Counted from the stretch's first letter, positions 18,638 to 32,529 are shown. The stretch: 64,000 bases of DNA from Actinomycetes bacterium (GCA_029782145.1 JAKOVH010000016.1:372001-436000), one strand, 5' to 3'. The notes: generated by a model not told the origin, from the letters alone. Numbers and translations: made by a program.

Positions 18638-19495
18638 TCAGCCGGCGCGGTAGGCGATCAGCACGTCGCCGTTGTCGCTCGCGACCCGGATGCGCCGGGT
18701 CGAGTCGGGGTCGGTGCGCACCGCCGCCGCGCTCGAGCCGTTGGCGCTGCCGGCGTCGACCGCGTAGACGGTGCCGTCGTCGGGCACCTCGACGGTGACA
18801 TCGCCGTTCGAGCTGGTGGCCTCCACCGCGCCGGGCGGGTCGAGGAAGGTCAGCTCGACCCGGCCGTTGTCGGAGTGGGCGTCGACCTCGCCGGCGCGCA
18901 GGTCCGTGGCCACGACGTTGCCGTTCGACGAGCGCAGCACCACCACTCCGCCTGCGTCACCGCCGCCGCGGACCTCGACGCGTCCGTTGTCGCTGCGGAT
19001 GTCGAGGCCGCCGTGGACGCCGGTTGCCCGGGCGCCGTCGTTGTCGAGACGGGCCCTGACCGCCATCCGCGAGGGGAGCTCGACGGTGTAGTCGACGTTG
19101 CAGAAGTTGGACAGGAAGGCGGGACAGCCGGCGCGCAGCACCAGCCGGTCGCCCTCGACCGTCTGGCGCTCGGAGGTGGACCGCAGGCCGTCGCTGATGC
19201 GGGCCGTCACCGTGACCCGCTCGGTGTCGCTGCCCACGACGGTGAGCGAGCCGCTGTCGGTGGCCACGTCGAGGACGTTCAGCCCGCGGGCGTCGAGCTC
19301 GGTCGTGGTCGTGCGCTCCTCGTGGGCGATCTGGGTCGCGGCCGTGCTGGCGCCCCACAGGAGCACGGCGACCGCAGCCAGGCTGGCCGCCACCTTCCAC
19401 CCGGTGCCGGCCCGGCGCGACGGCCGCGGGGCGGCGGCGGGCGTCGACGCCGCTGGAGCGGCCGGAGGGGGCGGAGGGAGGGTCGAGATGTCCAT
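18638..19495 (-). CDS. Membrane-anchored DUF4097 beta-repeat protein
   Basis: This 285-residue protein has a Pro/Ala-rich cytoplasmic start (DISTLPPPPPAAPAAS) and a membrane segment near residues 37-55. The remainder is extracellular repeated beta strands with the recurring unit RSDNGRVEV / RSSNGNVVA / HSDNGRVEL / TSSNGDVTV, typical of DUF4097 adhesin-like repeats. It lies between the response regulator and the ABC genes, so it may sense or buffer a surface signal in this envelope-stress-like module. GAGGAG lies 5 nt before ATG 19495, and the gene starts 9 bp past the regulator stop, so it is in the same operon. Confidence 0.78.
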   Translation of the reverse strand: MDISTLPPPPPAAPAASTPAAAPRPSRRAGTGWKVAASLAAVAVLLWGASTAATQIAHEERTTTTELDARGLNVLDVATDSGSLTVVGSDTERVTVTARISDGLRSTSERQTVEGDRLVLRAGCPAFLSNFCNVDYTVELPSRMAVRARLDNDGARATGVHGGLDIRSDNGRVEVRGGGDAGGVVVLRSSNGNVVATDLRAGEVDAHSDNGRVELTFLDPPGAVEATSSNGDVTVEVPDDGTVYAVDAGSANGSSAAAVRTDPDSTRRIRVASDNGDVLIAYRAG

Positions 19496-19504
19496 CACGG
19501 CTCC

Positions 19505-20136
19505 TCAGGAGTCGAGCCAACGCAGGACGGCCAGCACGCGGCGGTTGTCCTGCTCGGCCGGGAGCAGGTCGAGCTTGGTGAAGATGTTGGAGACGTGCTT
19601 CTCGACGGCGCCGTCGCTCACCACCAGCGCCTGGGCGATGGCCTGGTTCGAGCGGCCCTCCGCCATCAGGCCGAGGACCTCCCGCTCGCGGGGCGAGAGC
19701 CGATCGAGGGTGCTCCCGCGCCGGGAGCGGGCGAGCAGCTGGGCCACCACCTCGGGGTCGAGCGCGGTGCCTCCGGCACCGACCCGGCGCACGTCGGCGA
19801 GGAACTCGGTCACGTCGGCGACCCGGTCCTTGAGCAGGTAGCCGAGGCCGCCGGTGTCGACCGCCAGCAGCTCGCTGGCGTAGCTCTCCTCCACGTACTG
19901 GGAGAGCACGAGGATGCCCGTCTCGGGCCAGCGGCGGCGGATCTCGATGGCCGCTCGCAGCCCGTCGTCGGTGTGGGTCGGCGGCATGCGCACGTCGACG
20001 ACGGCGAGGTCGGGGCGGTGGAGCTCGACGACCCGCAGCAGCTCGTCGGCGTCGCCGACGCTGGCCACGACCTCCTCACCGGCGTCGACGAGCAGGCGGG
20101 TGAGCCCCGCCCGCAGCAGCACGGAGTCCTCGGCGA

Positions 20137-20149
<13 letters not shown>
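19505..20149 (-). CDS. NarL/LuxR-family response regulator
   Basis: This 214-residue protein has an N-terminal receiver domain (RIVIAEDSVLLRAGL, then DLAVVDVRMPP with the phospho-accepting Asp near residue 53, and Lys in GYLLKDR near residue 107). Its C-terminal LuxR-type helix-turn-helix reads LSPREREVLGLMAEGRSNQAIAQALVVSDGAVEKHVSNIF. It is the partner of the histidine kinase upstream, whose gene overlaps it by 13 bp. Likely targets are the module itself and the downstream ABC genes. It starts with GTG. Confidence 0.94.
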
Positions 20150-23764
<3,615 letters not shown>

Positions 23765-23807
23765 GCACTACCGTGCTGCACCGCTCACCACCACCCGGGG
23801 GGATCCG

Positions 23808-24443
23808 TTGACCATCGAGGCTGTCGTGTTCGACTTCGGCGGCGTGTTCACCACGTCGCCCTTCAGCGGCCTCCACGCCTGGCACGTCGAGCAGGGCCAC
23901 GACCCCGCGGTCGGGCTGCGGGCGGTGTTCGGCCCCTACGACGAGGACACGGACCACCCGTGGCACCGCCTCGAGCGGGGCGAGATCGCCCTCGCCGCGG
24001 CGGCCGAGCAGATCAAGGCGGTCGCCGCCGAGGAAGGGCTCGACCTGGAGCTGACCGAGATGTTCGGCGCCCTGGGCGGCGAGGGCGGGGTGCGCGCCGA
24101 CGTGGTCGACAAGGCCCTCGAGCTGCGCCGGGCCGGCTACCGCACCGCCTTGATCACCAACAACATCAAGGAGTTCTCCGAGGGCTGGCGGGCCATGATC
24201 CCCGTCGACGACATGTTCGAGGTGATCGTCGACTCCTCGGCGGTGGGCATGCGCAAGCCCGACCCCCGGATCTTCCACCTCGCCCTCGACCAGCTCGGCG
24301 TGGCGCCCGAGCGCTCGGTCTTCCTCGACGACGCCAGCGGCAACATCACCGCCGCCCGGGCGCTCGGCATGCACGCCATCCTCGTCGAGGACGACCACAC
24401 CGGCGCCATGGCCGAGCTCGACCGGCTGCTGGCCGAGGGCTGA
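23808..24443 (+). CDS. HAD-superfamily hydrolase
   Basis: This 211-residue protein has motif I VVFDFGGVFTTSP near the start, motif II ALITNN near residue 115, motif III lysine in GMRKPDPRIF near residue 147, and motif IV SVFLDDASGNITAARALGM near residue 170. DFGGV instead of DxDxT is typical of the dehalogenase/epoxide-hydrolase-like subgroup. The substrate is unknown. TTG 23808 is the best start because GGGGGGA lies just before it and the first residues then align with motif I. The gene begins 43 bp after the ligA stop and may be cotranscribed. Confidence 0.82.
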   Translation: MTIEAVVFDFGGVFTTSPFSGLHAWHVEQGHDPAVGLRAVFGPYDEDTDHPWHRLERGEIALAAAAEQIKAVAAEEGLDLELTEMFGALGGEGGVRADVVDKALELRRAGYRTALITNNIKEFSEGWRAMIPVDDMFEVIVDSSAVGMRKPDPRIFHLALDQLGVAPERSVFLDDASGNITAARALGMHAILVEDDHTGAMAELDRLLAEG

Positions 24444-24473
24444 TCGGCCCGGCGGCGGCCGGCCTGCCGGCGG

Positions 24474-24926
24474 CTAGAGCACGGTGAAGCACCAGGTCTG
24501 GGTGTTCGTCTGGGCCGGGGTCGAGGACTGCCAGTAGGTCGCGACCAGGCAGCTCTGCCCCGACGGGAGCTGCTCGTAGTCCTTGCCCGGCCCGGGCGTG
24601 AAGGTCACCTGGTTGAGCTGCGGCACGACGGTGAGCTGGTCCTCGGGGATGGGCGTGCCGTTCAGGGCCAGGGTGCCCTCGTAGCCCGGGGCGAGGTCGA
24701 TCCCGATGGTCTCCTGTTGGAGGATCTTGGCGTCGCGCAGGGGGATGAGGCGTTCGATGGCCTGGTTGTCGATGCCGTCGTCGTCCTGGGACGCCTTCAG
24801 GAACAGCACGACCACACAGGCAGCCACGACCACGAGGAGCAGTGTGAACACGACGTGGTGTGGTTGGAGGCGACGGGTCCGGTGGCGGCCCTTCGAGGGC
24901 GGGGAGGCGGCGGGTGCGTCGGTCAC
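24474..24926 (-). CDS. Hypothetical single-pass membrane protein
   Basis: This 150-residue protein has a basic cytoplasmic start (SPPSKGRHRTRRLQPHHVV) and one membrane segment near residues 26-45 (FTLLLVVVAACVVVLFLKA). The exported domain contains two cysteines (QSCLVATYW and QTWCFTVL) that could form a disulfide. No known family was recognised. The GTG start is divergent from the PASTA kinase at 25035, and 108 bp separate them. Its stop is 30 bp from the convergent HAD gene across a GC-rich CCGGC-repeat gap. Confidence 0.6.
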   Translation of the reverse strand: MTDAPAASPPSKGRHRTRRLQPHHVVFTLLLVVVAACVVVLFLKASQDDDGIDNQAIERLIPLRDAKILQQETIGIDLAPGYEGTLALNGTPIPEDQLTVVPQLNQVTFTPGPGKDYEQLPSGQSCLVATYWQSSTPAQTNTQTWCFTVL

Positions 24927-25022
24927 CCGCTCAGTCTGCCCGGGCCCGGTGGTGCTGGGGCACTCGGGGCCGGGGCAGGTACCCCTCGTGCGGGGGTGCC
25001 CGAACTGCACCGGTGCAACTTG

Positions 25023-25028
25023 TAGCCT
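25023..25028 (+). promoter_or_regulatory. Putative -10 box of the PASTA kinase gene
   Basis: TAGCCT lies 6 nt before GTG 25035, identical in sequence and spacing to the box before the cysteine desulfurase. Confidence 0.5.
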
Positions 25029-25034
25029 CGGGGG

Positions 25035-27095
25035 GTGGCCATCTCCCGTGTGATCGACCGCGTCGGTCAGGTGCTCGGGGGGCGGTACCGGTTGCTGGCA
25101 CCCGTCGGCACCGGAGCATCCGCCACCGTGTACCTCGCCGACGACGTGGTGCTGCGCCGCCGCGTCGCGGTCAAGGTCCTCCACGACGGGCTGGCCGACG
25201 ACTCGCAGTTCCTCAAGCGGTTCCGGGCCGAGGCGCACAACGCCGCCGCCCTCAACCACCCGCACATCATGGCGGTGCACGACTGGGGCCAGGGCGACGT
25301 GCCCTACCTGGTCACCGAGCTGCTCGGCGGCGGGTCGCTGCGGGCGCTGCTCGACACCGGGCACCGCCTCGACGTGGCCCAGGCCCGTCAGGTGGGCCTC
25401 GAGGCCGCCCGGGCGCTCGAGTACGCCCACAAGCGCGGCCTGGTGCACCGCGACATCAAGCCGGCCAACCTGCTCTTCGACGACGAGGGCCGTCTGCGCA
25501 TCGCCGACTTCGGCCTGGCCCGGGCGCTGGCCGAGGCGGCGTGGACCGAGCCGGCGGGCGCGGTGCTCGGCACCGCCCGCTACGCCTCGCCCGAGCAGGC
25601 CCAGGGCGGCTCGCTCGACGGGCGCAGCGACGTCTACTCCCTCGCCCTGGTGCTCATCGAGTCGGTCACCGGCGAGGTCCCCTTCTCGGCCGACACCACC
25701 CTCGGCACGCTCATGGCCCGCGTCGACCGCCCGGTGCCGGTGCCGCCGCAGCTCGGCCCGCTCGTCCCGGCGCTGGCCGCCGCTGGTGTCCCCGACCCCG
25801 CCGACCGGCCCGACGCCACCGCCTTCGCCACCTTGCTCATGGCCGCGGGCGACCTCGGCCCGGCGGCGCCGCTGCCCTTGGCGGGCACCACCACCCTGGG
25901 CGACGCCGAGCTCGACCCGCGCGAGCCCACCACCCTCTACGTCGCCGAGCGCCAGCTGCGGGCCGACTTCGAGCCCGAGATCATGCGCGCTCCGCCGGGC
26001 ACCACCACCGACGGCATCACCATCGTGAGCGAGGGCGAGGCCCAGCCCGCCACCCGGGTGCTCGAGCGGGGCCCGGGCGCCAAGGAGAGCCGGGCCGACC
26101 GGCGCCGCCGGGCGAAGGCCGAGGCGGCCGCGGCCGCTGCCCTCGCCCCCAGCGCGTCGGATGCCGACCTGCCCGCCGAGGTCCTGCACGCCGACTCGGT
26201 CCGCCCGCCCCGCCGCAAGTGGCCCTGGATCGTCGCCGCCGCCGTGCTCGTGGCCATCCTCGCCGGCGGAGCGGCCGCCGCCTACGTCGCCACCCGTCCC
26301 GAGACCACCGTGCTCACGAGCTACGCCGGACGCCCCGCGGCCGAGGTGCAGGCCGAGCTCGAGGCCCGTGGGCTCGAGGTCACCCAGCAGCAGGAGTCGT
26401 CCGAGACCGTCACCGAGGGCCTCGTCATCCGCCAGGACCCGGCCGCCGACACCAAGCTCACCGAAGGCGACGCCGTCACCCTGGTCGTGTCCTCGGGCCA
26501 GCCGCCCGTGAACCTCCCCGACGTGGGCGGCAACGGCGTCGACCAGGTCACCGAGCGGCTCGCCGCCATCGGCATCAAGGTCGGCGACGTCACCAAGCAG
26601 TACGACGAGACCTGGCCGGCCGACATCGTGCTCGGCTATGCCGACGGCACGCCGGCGGTGGTGCCCAAGCAGTCCACCGTCGGCCTGCAGGTCAGCGCCG
26701 GCCCCAAGCCCCGCACCATCCCCAGCGGGCTCGTCGGGGGCACCAAGGAGGCCGTCACGGCCCAACTCCAGGGCCTGGGCCTGAAGGTCGCCTACGCCGA
26801 GGACTACTCGCCCGACGTCGCCCAGGGCCTGGTGATGGCGACCGATCCGGCCACCGGCGCCACCGTCGCCCGCGACAGCACGGTGACGGTCACCGTCTCG
26901 CTCGGCAAGCAGCCGGTGAAGATCCCCCAGGGCATCGTGGGCATGTCGGTCTCCGACGCCACGGCCGCCCTGCAGGACCTCGGGCTCAGCGTCAGCGGCG
27001 TGCAGGGCAACCCGTCCAAGAAGGTGAGCGGCACCACGCCGGCCGTGGGCACCGAGGTCAAGCCCGGCTCCTCGGTCACCCTCGTCACCAAGTAG
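25035..27095 (+). CDS. PknB-type Ser/Thr protein kinase with PASTA repeats
   Basis: This 686-residue protein has a kinase domain in residues 10-275 (glycine loop LLAPVGTGASATVYLA, VAVKVLHD lysine, HRDIKPANLLF catalytic loop, IADFGLARAL). A long acidic/Ala-rich juxtamembrane region follows, then a membrane segment near residues 397-418 (WIVAAAVLVAILAGGAAAAYV) and four PASTA domains to the end. PASTA domains bind muropeptides or lipid II, and such kinases control growth and division. It lies apart from the usual rodA/pbpA/pstP cluster, at least within this window. GTG 25035 fits a leaderless mRNA. Confidence 0.95.
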   Translation: MAISRVIDRVGQVLGGRYRLLAPVGTGASATVYLADDVVLRRRVAVKVLHDGLADDSQFLKRFRAEAHNAAALNHPHIMAVHDWGQGDVPYLVTELLGGGSLRALLDTGHRLDVAQARQVGLEAARALEYAHKRGLVHRDIKPANLLFDDEGRLRIADFGLARALAEAAWTEPAGAVLGTARYASPEQAQGGSLDGRSDVYSLALVLIESVTGEVPFSADTTLGTLMARVDRPVPVPPQLGPLVPALAAAGVPDPADRPDATAFATLLMAAGDLGPAAPLPLAGTTTLGDAELDPREPTTLYVAERQLRADFEPEIMRAPPGTTTDGITIVSEGEAQPATRVLERGPGAKESRADRRRRAKAEAAAAAALAPSASDADLPAEVLHADSVRPPRRKWPWIVAAAVLVAILAGGAAAAYVATRPETTVLTSYAGRPAAEVQAELEARGLEVTQQQESSETVTEGLVIRQDPAADTKLTEGDAVTLVVSSGQPPVNLPDVGGNGVDQVTERLAAIGIKVGDVTKQYDETWPADIVLGYADGTPAVVPKQSTVGLQVSAGPKPRTIPSGLVGGTKEAVTAQLQGLGLKVAYAEDYSPDVAQGLVMATDPATGATVARDSTVTVTVSLGKQPVKIPQGIVGMSVSDATAALQDLGLSVSGVQGNPSKKVSGTTPAVGTEVKPGSSVTLVTK

Positions 27096-27135
27096 CGCCG
27101 CCCGCCCGCACGAGGGCCGAGGGGTGACCGACCGG

Positions 27136-27141
27136 TAGCAT
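27136..27141 (+). promoter_or_regulatory. Putative -10 box of the MFS gene
   Basis: TAGCAT lies 8 nt before GTG 27150, in the 54-bp gap after the PASTA kinase. Confidence 0.42.
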
Positions 27142-27149
27142 CGCCGGCC

Positions 27150-28679
27150 GTGACGGCGTCAGATCCGGCGGTCGAGGAGGGCTTCGACCCCGTCGACGAG
27201 CTCGCGGTCGGTCTCGAGCCACCCGGGGCCGACGAGGTCGTCGTCGTCCCGTGGAGCCTGCTGCTGCTGCGGCGCCGGGTCGCCGGCCGGGTCGAGCGCA
27301 GCCCCCGCGGCCCGTGGATCGTGCTCGCCGCCTCGTTGCTCGGCGTGTTCACGGCCAGCTTCACCATCACCGTGCTCACGGTCTCGCTGTCGGACATCGC
27401 CGCCGACCTCGGCTCCACGGCGAGCGTGCTCACCTGGGCGGTCACCGGCCCCAGCCTGGCCATGGCGGTGCTCGGGCCCATCGCCGGCAAGCTGGCCGAC
27501 CGGCGGGGCGCGCGTGGCGTCTACCTGTGGAGCCTGGCGGGTGTGAGCGTGTTCGCGGCGGCGGCGATCGTGGCCTGGAGCGCGCCCGCGCTCATCGCCG
27601 CCCGCCTGCTGGGGGCGGCCATCGGCGCCGCCGCGGGGCCGGCCGCGCTGTCGATGATCAACCGGAGCTTCCCGCCGGCGCGCCGGGCCCAGGCCCTGGG
27701 CTACTGGTCGCTCGTCGGTGCCGGCGCCCCCGTGCTGGGCGTGGTGGTGGGCGGCCCGCTCGTCGACGCCTTCGGGTGGCGCTGGATCTTCGCCCTGCAG
27801 ACGCCGATCGCCGTGCTGAGCCTCCTCATCGGCTACGTGGTGCTGCCCCACGTGCCCCGCGGCGAGCGCCAGCCGTTCGACCTGGCCGGCTCGGCGCTGC
27901 TCGCCCTGGGGGTGGCGTCGCTGCTGGTGGCGCTGAACCGAGGCCCCGAGATGGGCTGGGGGAGCCCGGTGGTGGTCGGTGCGTTCCTCCTCGGCCCGGT
28001 GCTGCTGGCCTGGTTCGTGCGGGTCGAGAACCGCACCTCGCACCCGCTGCTGCCGATGGCCTACTTCCGCAACCGGAACTTCTCGTTCCCGATGGCCAAC
28101 CAGTTCCTCGCCAACTTCACCTACATGGGCGGGTTCATCCTCACCCCGCTGCTGCTCGAGGACGTGCTCGGCTACAGCACCACCAAGACGGGTCTGGTGT
28201 CCATCGCCCGGCCGCTCGCCTACTCGATCGCCGGGCCGGTGGCCGGGTACCTCGTCATCCGCCTGGGCGAGCGGGTCATCGGCGTCGTGGGGTCGCTGGT
28301 GCTGGCCGCGTCGATGGTCGGGCTGGCCGCCGTCGGCGCCGGCACCGGGCTGGTGTGGATCGAGGGGGCGCTCGTGCTGTCCGGCATCGGCATGGGCGCG
28401 TGCGCCCCGGCGATGATCGCCAGCATCGCCAACGCGGTGCACCACCGCGACCTCGGCGTGGCCAGCGCCGCGTCGCAGACCATGGGCCAGGTCGGCGTGG
28501 TGGCCGGCATGCAGATCCTGCTCACCGTGCAGGCCGCCGCCCAGGCCAGCCACGGCGTGCGCTCCTACGCCATGGCCTACTACGTGGGCTGCGGCGTGGC
28601 CCTCGTCGCCGCGGTGGCCGCCTCCTTCGCCCGCCGCACCACCCACGCGCCGGCCGACGTCACCCCGGCGCCGAGCTGA
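27150..28679 (+). CDS. MFS transporter, DHA2-like drug/metabolite exporter
   Basis: This 509-residue protein has about 14 membrane segments. The MFS motif A-like loop is seen in AGKLADRRGARGVYLWSL near residue 125, and motif C-like glycines in SLVGAGAPVLGVVVGGPLVDAFGWRWIF near residue 195. The 14-segment layout and long N-terminal cytoplasmic tail (about 50 residues) fit the DHA2/EmrB group that exports drugs or metabolites with proton exchange. The substrate cannot be inferred; no regulator is adjacent. It starts with GTG. Confidence 0.87.
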   Translation: MTASDPAVEEGFDPVDELAVGLEPPGADEVVVVPWSLLLLRRRVAGRVERSPRGPWIVLAASLLGVFTASFTITVLTVSLSDIAADLGSTASVLTWAVTGPSLAMAVLGPIAGKLADRRGARGVYLWSLAGVSVFAAAAIVAWSAPALIAARLLGAAIGAAAGPAALSMINRSFPPARRAQALGYWSLVGAGAPVLGVVVGGPLVDAFGWRWIFALQTPIAVLSLLIGYVVLPHVPRGERQPFDLAGSALLALGVASLLVALNRGPEMGWGSPVVVGAFLLGPVLLAWFVRVENRTSHPLLPMAYFRNRNFSFPMANQFLANFTYMGGFILTPLLLEDVLGYSTTKTGLVSIARPLAYSIAGPVAGYLVIRLGERVIGVVGSLVLAASMVGLAAVGAGTGLVWIEGALVLSGIGMGACAPAMIASIANAVHHRDLGVASAASQTMGQVGVVAGMQILLTVQAAAQASHGVRSYAMAYYVGCGVALVAAVAASFARRTTHAPADVTPAPS

Positions 28680-28730
28680 CCAGCCGTTCCTGCCTGCGAT
28701 CTGCGCGCTGGAGGGTGCGTGTCGCGGGCC

Positions 28731-28750
28731 GGTCCGCGGCGGTGCGGACC
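28731..28750. terminator. Hairpin between convergent MFS and SCP2 genes
   Basis: GGTCCGC and GCGGACC flank a 6-nt loop and are followed by TTCGT. The hairpin lies 52 bp past the MFS stop and 16 bp from the SCP2 stop, so it could serve both genes. Confidence 0.45.
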
Positions 28751-28766
28751 TTCGTCCGAGGTGGGT

Positions 28767-29183
28767 CTAGGGGGCGGTGATGTCCCGGACGGCCTTGGCG
28801 ATGGCCACCGCCTTGGGGTCCGGGTCGGCGGCCGGCGTCCCGAGGGCCATCAGCTTGGTGATGTCACCCTGCACCTTGACCTTGCCGGCCATGAACGCCT
28901 GCATGGCGGCGGTGAAGTCCAGGCCGACGAAGATGGCCTTGGCCGTGGCGTAGTCGACGGTGATGGTGAGGTCCGCGGTGTCGAGGTGGCCATCCTCGAC
29001 GATGAGCTCGCCGTCGGAGGTGTCGACGTGGGCCTTCACGTCGCGCTCGAAGGGCGTCTCGGTGACCACCAGGTTCATCGTCATCAGCGCCACCGCGGGC
29101 ACCTCGGGCTGCGGCATGTCGTCGCGGATCCGCCTCGTGGCGTCCATCCACTCGGGGCTGAGGAACGGGTGCTGCTCGGCCAC
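28767..29183 (-). CDS. SCP2 sterol-carrier-domain protein
   Basis: This 138-residue protein has the SCP2 pattern of beta strands followed by [39 protein letters not shown], the conserved C-terminal motif. SCP2 domains bind lipids or acyl-CoA. No catalytic domain is fused to it, so a lipid-carrier role is only inferred. AGGAGGG precedes GTG 29183 at good spacing. It is divergent from gatC, with 93 bp between start codons. Confidence 0.85.
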   Translation of the reverse strand: MAEQHPFLSPEWMDATRRIRDDMPQPEVPAVALMTMNLVVTETPFERDVKAHVDTSDGELIVEDGHLDTADLTITVDYATAKAIFVGLDFTAAMQAFMAGKVKVQGDITKLMALGTPAADPDPKAVAIAKAVRDITAP

Positions 29184-29262
29184 GGGCCCTCCTGTCGGCG
29201 GCGGTGTCGCTCGGCGGCACAGACCCTACCGGCCGCCGGGCGGGAGCCGTCCGGTCCCCGCC

Positions 29263-29268
29263 TACGAT
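29263..29268 (+). promoter_or_regulatory. Putative -10 box of gatCAB
   Basis: TACGAT lies 8 nt before the gatC ATG at 29277, consistent with a leaderless operon mRNA. Confidence 0.5.
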
Positions 29269-29276
29269 GACCGCCC

Positions 29277-29579
29277 ATGTCCGATCGCCTGACCCGCGAC
29301 GACGTCGCCAAGGTCGCCCACCTCGCCCGGCTCGAGCTCACCGACGCCGAGCTCGACACCTACACCGAGCAGCTCGGGGCCGTGCTCGACCACGCCGCCG
29401 ACGTCGCCGCCCTCGACCTCGCCGACGTCCCCCCGACCGCCCACCCGCTGCCGCTGGTGAACGTGCTGCGCGACGACGTCGTCGCTGCCTGCCTCGACCG
29501 CGAGGAGGTGCTCGCCCAGGCCCCGGCGGTGGAGGACGGGCGGTTCCGGGTGCCGGCCATCCTGGGCGAGGAGCCGTGA
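29277..29579 (+). CDS. gatC: Asp-tRNA(Asn)/Glu-tRNA(Gln) amidotransferase subunit C
   Basis: This 100-residue protein carries [17 protein letters not shown] near residue 12 and the C-terminal LREDVV-type region as [22 protein letters not shown], both typical of GatC. GatC clamps GatA and GatB together in the GatCAB complex, which turns misacylated Glu-tRNA(Gln) or Asp-tRNA(Asn) into Gln-/Asn-tRNA. The stop overlaps the gatA GTG as GTGA. It is the first gene of the gatCAB operon. Confidence 0.96.
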   Translation: MSDRLTRDDVAKVAHLARLELTDAELDTYTEQLGAVLDHAADVAALDLADVPPTAHPLPLVNVLRDDVVAACLDREEVLAQAPAVEDGRFRVPAILGEEP

Positions 29580-31027
29580 CCCTGCCCACCACGGCCACAG
29601 CCATCGCCGCCGCCGTCCGGGCCGGCGAGGTGTCGGCTCGCGAGGTCGTCGACGCCCACCTCGCCGCCATCGAGGCGGGTGACGCCTCCATCAACGCGTT
29701 CAACCTGGTGCTGGCCGACGAGGCCCGAGCCGCCGCGGCCGCCGTCGACGCCAAGGTGGCCGCGGGGGAGGACCCCGGCCCCCTCGCCGGCGTGCCCGTC
29801 GCCCTCAAGGACAACCTGTGCACCCGCGGCGTGCCCACCACCTGCTCGAGCCGCATCCTCGACGGCTGGCGGCCTCCCTACGACGCCACGGTGGTGGAGC
29901 GACTCGCCGGCGCCGGCGCCGTGGCCGTCGGCAAGACCAACCTCGACGAGTTCGCCATGGGCTCGTCGACGGAGAACTCCGCCTTCGGCCCCACCCGCAA
30001 CCCCCGGGACCCCGAGCGGGTGCCGGGGGGCTCGTCGGGTGGCTCGGCCGCCGCCGTGGCCGCCGGCTTCGCCCCCGTGTCGCTCGGCTCCGACACCGGC
30101 GGCTCGATCCGCCAGCCCGCCGCCCTCTGCGGCGTCATCGGCGTGAAGCCCACCTACGGACTGGTCAGCCGCTACGGCCTGGTGGCCTTCGCCTCGTCGC
30201 TCGACCAGATCGGCCCCTTCTCCACCACCGTCGCCGACTCGGCGCTGCTGCTCGAGGCCGTCGCCGGCCACGACCCGCTCGACTCGACCTCCATCGACGC
30301 CCCGGCGCCGTCGCTGGTCGACGTGCTCGACCGGGGCGTCGACGGCCTGCGTGTCGGCCTGGTCAGCGAGCTCATGGGCGAGGGCATCGCTCCCGACGTC
30401 GCCGGCCGGGTGCGCCAGGCCGCCGACGCGCTGGCCGCCGCCGGCGCCGAGATCGGCGAGGTGTCGGTGCCCGCGGCCAGCTACGGGCTGTCGGCCTACT
30501 ACCTCATCGCCCCCGCCGAGGCCTCGAGCAACCTGGCTCGCTACGACGGCGTGCGCTACGGCCTGCGGGTCGACGCCCCGACCACGGCGGAGATGAACGC
30601 CGCCACCCGCACCGCCGGCTTCGGCGCCGAGGTCAAGCGCCGCATCATGCTCGGCACCTACGCCCTCTCGGCCGGCTACTACGACGCCTACTACGGCAAG
30701 GCGCTCAAGGTCCGCACCCTCATCGTGCGCGACTTCGAGGCGGCCTACGAGCGCTTCGACCTGCTGCTCTCGCCCACCTCGCCCACCACCGCGTTCCGCT
30801 TCGGCGAGAAGGTGGACGATCCGCTGGCCATGTACCTCAACGACGTGTGCACCATCCCCACCAACCTGGCGGGCCACCCGGCCATGAGCGTCCCGTTCGG
30901 CGCCGGCGCCGACGGCATGCCGGTCGGCGTGCAGCTGCTCGCCCCGGCGCTGGGGGAGGCCACCATGTTCCGGGCGGCGGCCGCCCTCGAAGCGGCCGCT
31001 CCCCCTCTCGAGGAGGCGTGGTCGTGA
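29576..31027 (+). CDS. gatA: Asp-tRNA(Asn)/Glu-tRNA(Gln) amidotransferase subunit A
   Basis: This 483-residue amidase-signature enzyme has the catalytic triad lysine in [14 protein letters not shown] near residue 80. The cis-serine and nucleophile serine lie in [39 protein letters not shown] near residues 147-185. It hydrolyses glutamine to ammonia for the amidation step on GatB. It starts at GTG inside the gatC stop and ends in a GTGA overlap with gatB, so the three subunits are translated together. Confidence 0.97.
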   Translation: MTLPTTATAIAAAVRAGEVSAREVVDAHLAAIEAGDASINAFNLVLADEARAAAAAVDAKVAAGEDPGPLAGVPVALKDNLCTRGVPTTCSSRILDGWRPPYDATVVERLAGAGAVAVGKTNLDEFAMGSSTENSAFGPTRNPRDPERVPGGSSGGSAAAVAAGFAPVSLGSDTGGSIRQPAALCGVIGVKPTYGLVSRYGLVAFASSLDQIGPFSTTVADSALLLEAVAGHDPLDSTSIDAPAPSLVDVLDRGVDGLRVGLVSELMGEGIAPDVAGRVRQAADALAAAGAEIGEVSVPAASYGLSAYYLIAPAEASSNLARYDGVRYGLRVDAPTTAEMNAATRTAGFGAEVKRRIMLGTYALSAGYYDAYYGKALKVRTLIVRDFEAAYERFDLLLSPTSPTTAFRFGEKVDDPLAMYLNDVCTIPTNLAGHPAMSVPFGAGADGMPVGVQLLAPALGEATMFRAAAALEAAAPPLEEAWS

Positions 31028-32529
31028 CCGCCGTCGGAAACCTCACCCACGAGCCCGTCGAGGGCGACCGCTTCACCATCACCAGCGAGGGCACCGGCGA
31101 CACGTGGGAGATCGTCGTGGGCCTCGAGGTCCACTGCGAGCTGGCCACCGCCACCAAGCTGTTCTGCGGCTGCCCCAACCACTTCGGCGCCGAGCCCAAC
31201 ACCAACGTGTGCCCGGTGTGCCTCGGGCTTCCCGGCTCCCTGCCCGTGCTCAACCAGAACGTGGTGGAGCTGGCCATGCGCCTCGGCCGGGCCCTGCACT
31301 GCACGGTGGAGCCCTCGGTGTTCGCCCGGAAGAACTACTTCTACCCGGACATGCCGAAGGACTACCAGGTCTCCCAGTACGACCAGCCCATCAACGTCGA
31401 CGGCTGGCTCGACCTGCCCGACGGCACCCGGGTGGGCATCGAGCGGGCCCACATCGAGGAGGACACCGGCAAGAACACCCACGCCGGTGGCAGCGGCCGC
31501 ATCCACGGCGCCGACTACTCCCTCGTCGACTACAACCGGGCCGGCGTGCCCCTGGTGGAGATCGTGGGCCGCCCCCACATCCGCCACCCCGAGCAGGCCA
31601 AGGCCTACATCGACGAGCTGCGCGCCATCCTGCTCGCCACCGGCGCCTCCGACGCCAAGATGGAGGAGGGGTCGCTGCGGGTCGACGCCAACGTCAGCGT
31701 CCGCCGGGTCGGCGACGCCACCCTCGGCACCCGTTGCGAGATCAAGAACCTCAACTCGCTGCGCTCGCTCGGCAGGGCCATCGAGTACGAGGCCCGCCGC
31801 CAGGTCGACCTGCTCGAGTCGGGCGAGCGGGTCCACCAGGAGACGCGCCACTGGGACGAGGCCGCGGGGCGCACCCGGCCCGGCCGGTCGAAGGAGGAGG
31901 CGGAGGACTACCGCTACTTCCAGGAGCCCGACCTGGTGCCGCTCGAGCCCAGCGCCGAGTGGGTCGCCGCCGTCGACGCCGCCCTGCCGGTCCTGCCCGC
32001 CGAGCGCCGCGCCCGCCTGGCCGAGGCCGCCGGCGTCGATCCCACCGAGACGGCGGTGGTGGTCGCCGTGCAGCGCGACCTCGACTCGCTGGCCCTCGCC
32101 GCCATCGGCGCCGGCGGCGACGGGCGCCGCGTGCTCACCCACGTGGAGCACAACCTGGCGGTGGAGGGGGCCGAGTCGCTCGATCCCGCCCACTTCGCCC
32201 AGCTGGTGACGATGGAGGTCGCCGGCCAGCTCACCGCCACCCAGGCCAAGGCGGTGCTGACCGACATGGTCGCCACCGGGAAGGCACCCGACGCCATCGC
32301 CGCCGAGCGGGGCTTCGAGGCCATGGACACCTCGCAGCTCGAGGGCATCATCGACGGCATCATCGCCGAGAGCCCGCAGGAGTGGGCCGAGTTCTGCGGT
32401 GGCGACGACAAGCGCCGCGGCAAGCTGCAGGGCTTCTTCGTCGGCAAGGTGATGAAGGCCACGAAGGGGCAGGCCGACGGCAAGGCGGTCAACGCCGTGC
32501 TCGAGGCCCGTCGCGCCGCCGCCGGCTGA
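31024..32529 (+). CDS. gatB: Asp-tRNA(Asn)/Glu-tRNA(Gln) amidotransferase subunit B
   Basis: This 501-residue protein shows [23 protein letters not shown] near residue 27, with [16 protein letters not shown] completing the zinc-binding cysteines. [20 protein letters not shown] near residue 100 and the [11 protein letters not shown] kinase-site motif follow, with a C-terminal YqeY-like helical domain. GatB binds the tRNA 3' end, phosphorylates the misacylated residue and transfers ammonia channelled from GatA. Length is normal. Confidence 0.97.
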   Translation: MTAVGNLTHEPVEGDRFTITSEGTGDTWEIVVGLEVHCELATATKLFCGCPNHFGAEPNTNVCPVCLGLPGSLPVLNQNVVELAMRLGRALHCTVEPSVFARKNYFYPDMPKDYQVSQYDQPINVDGWLDLPDGTRVGIERAHIEEDTGKNTHAGGSGRIHGADYSLVDYNRAGVPLVEIVGRPHIRHPEQAKAYIDELRAILLATGASDAKMEEGSLRVDANVSVRRVGDATLGTRCEIKNLNSLRSLGRAIEYEARRQVDLLESGERVHQETRHWDEAAGRTRPGRSKEEAEDYRYFQEPDLVPLEPSAEWVAAVDAALPVLPAERRARLAEAAGVDPTETAVVVAVQRDLDSLALAAIGAGGDGRRVLTHVEHNLAVEGAESLDPAHFAQLVTMEVAGQLTATQAKAVLTDMVATGKAPDAIAAERGFEAMDTSQLEGIIDGIIAESPQEWAEFCGGDDKRRGKLQGFFVGKVMKATKGQADGKAVNAVLEARRAAAG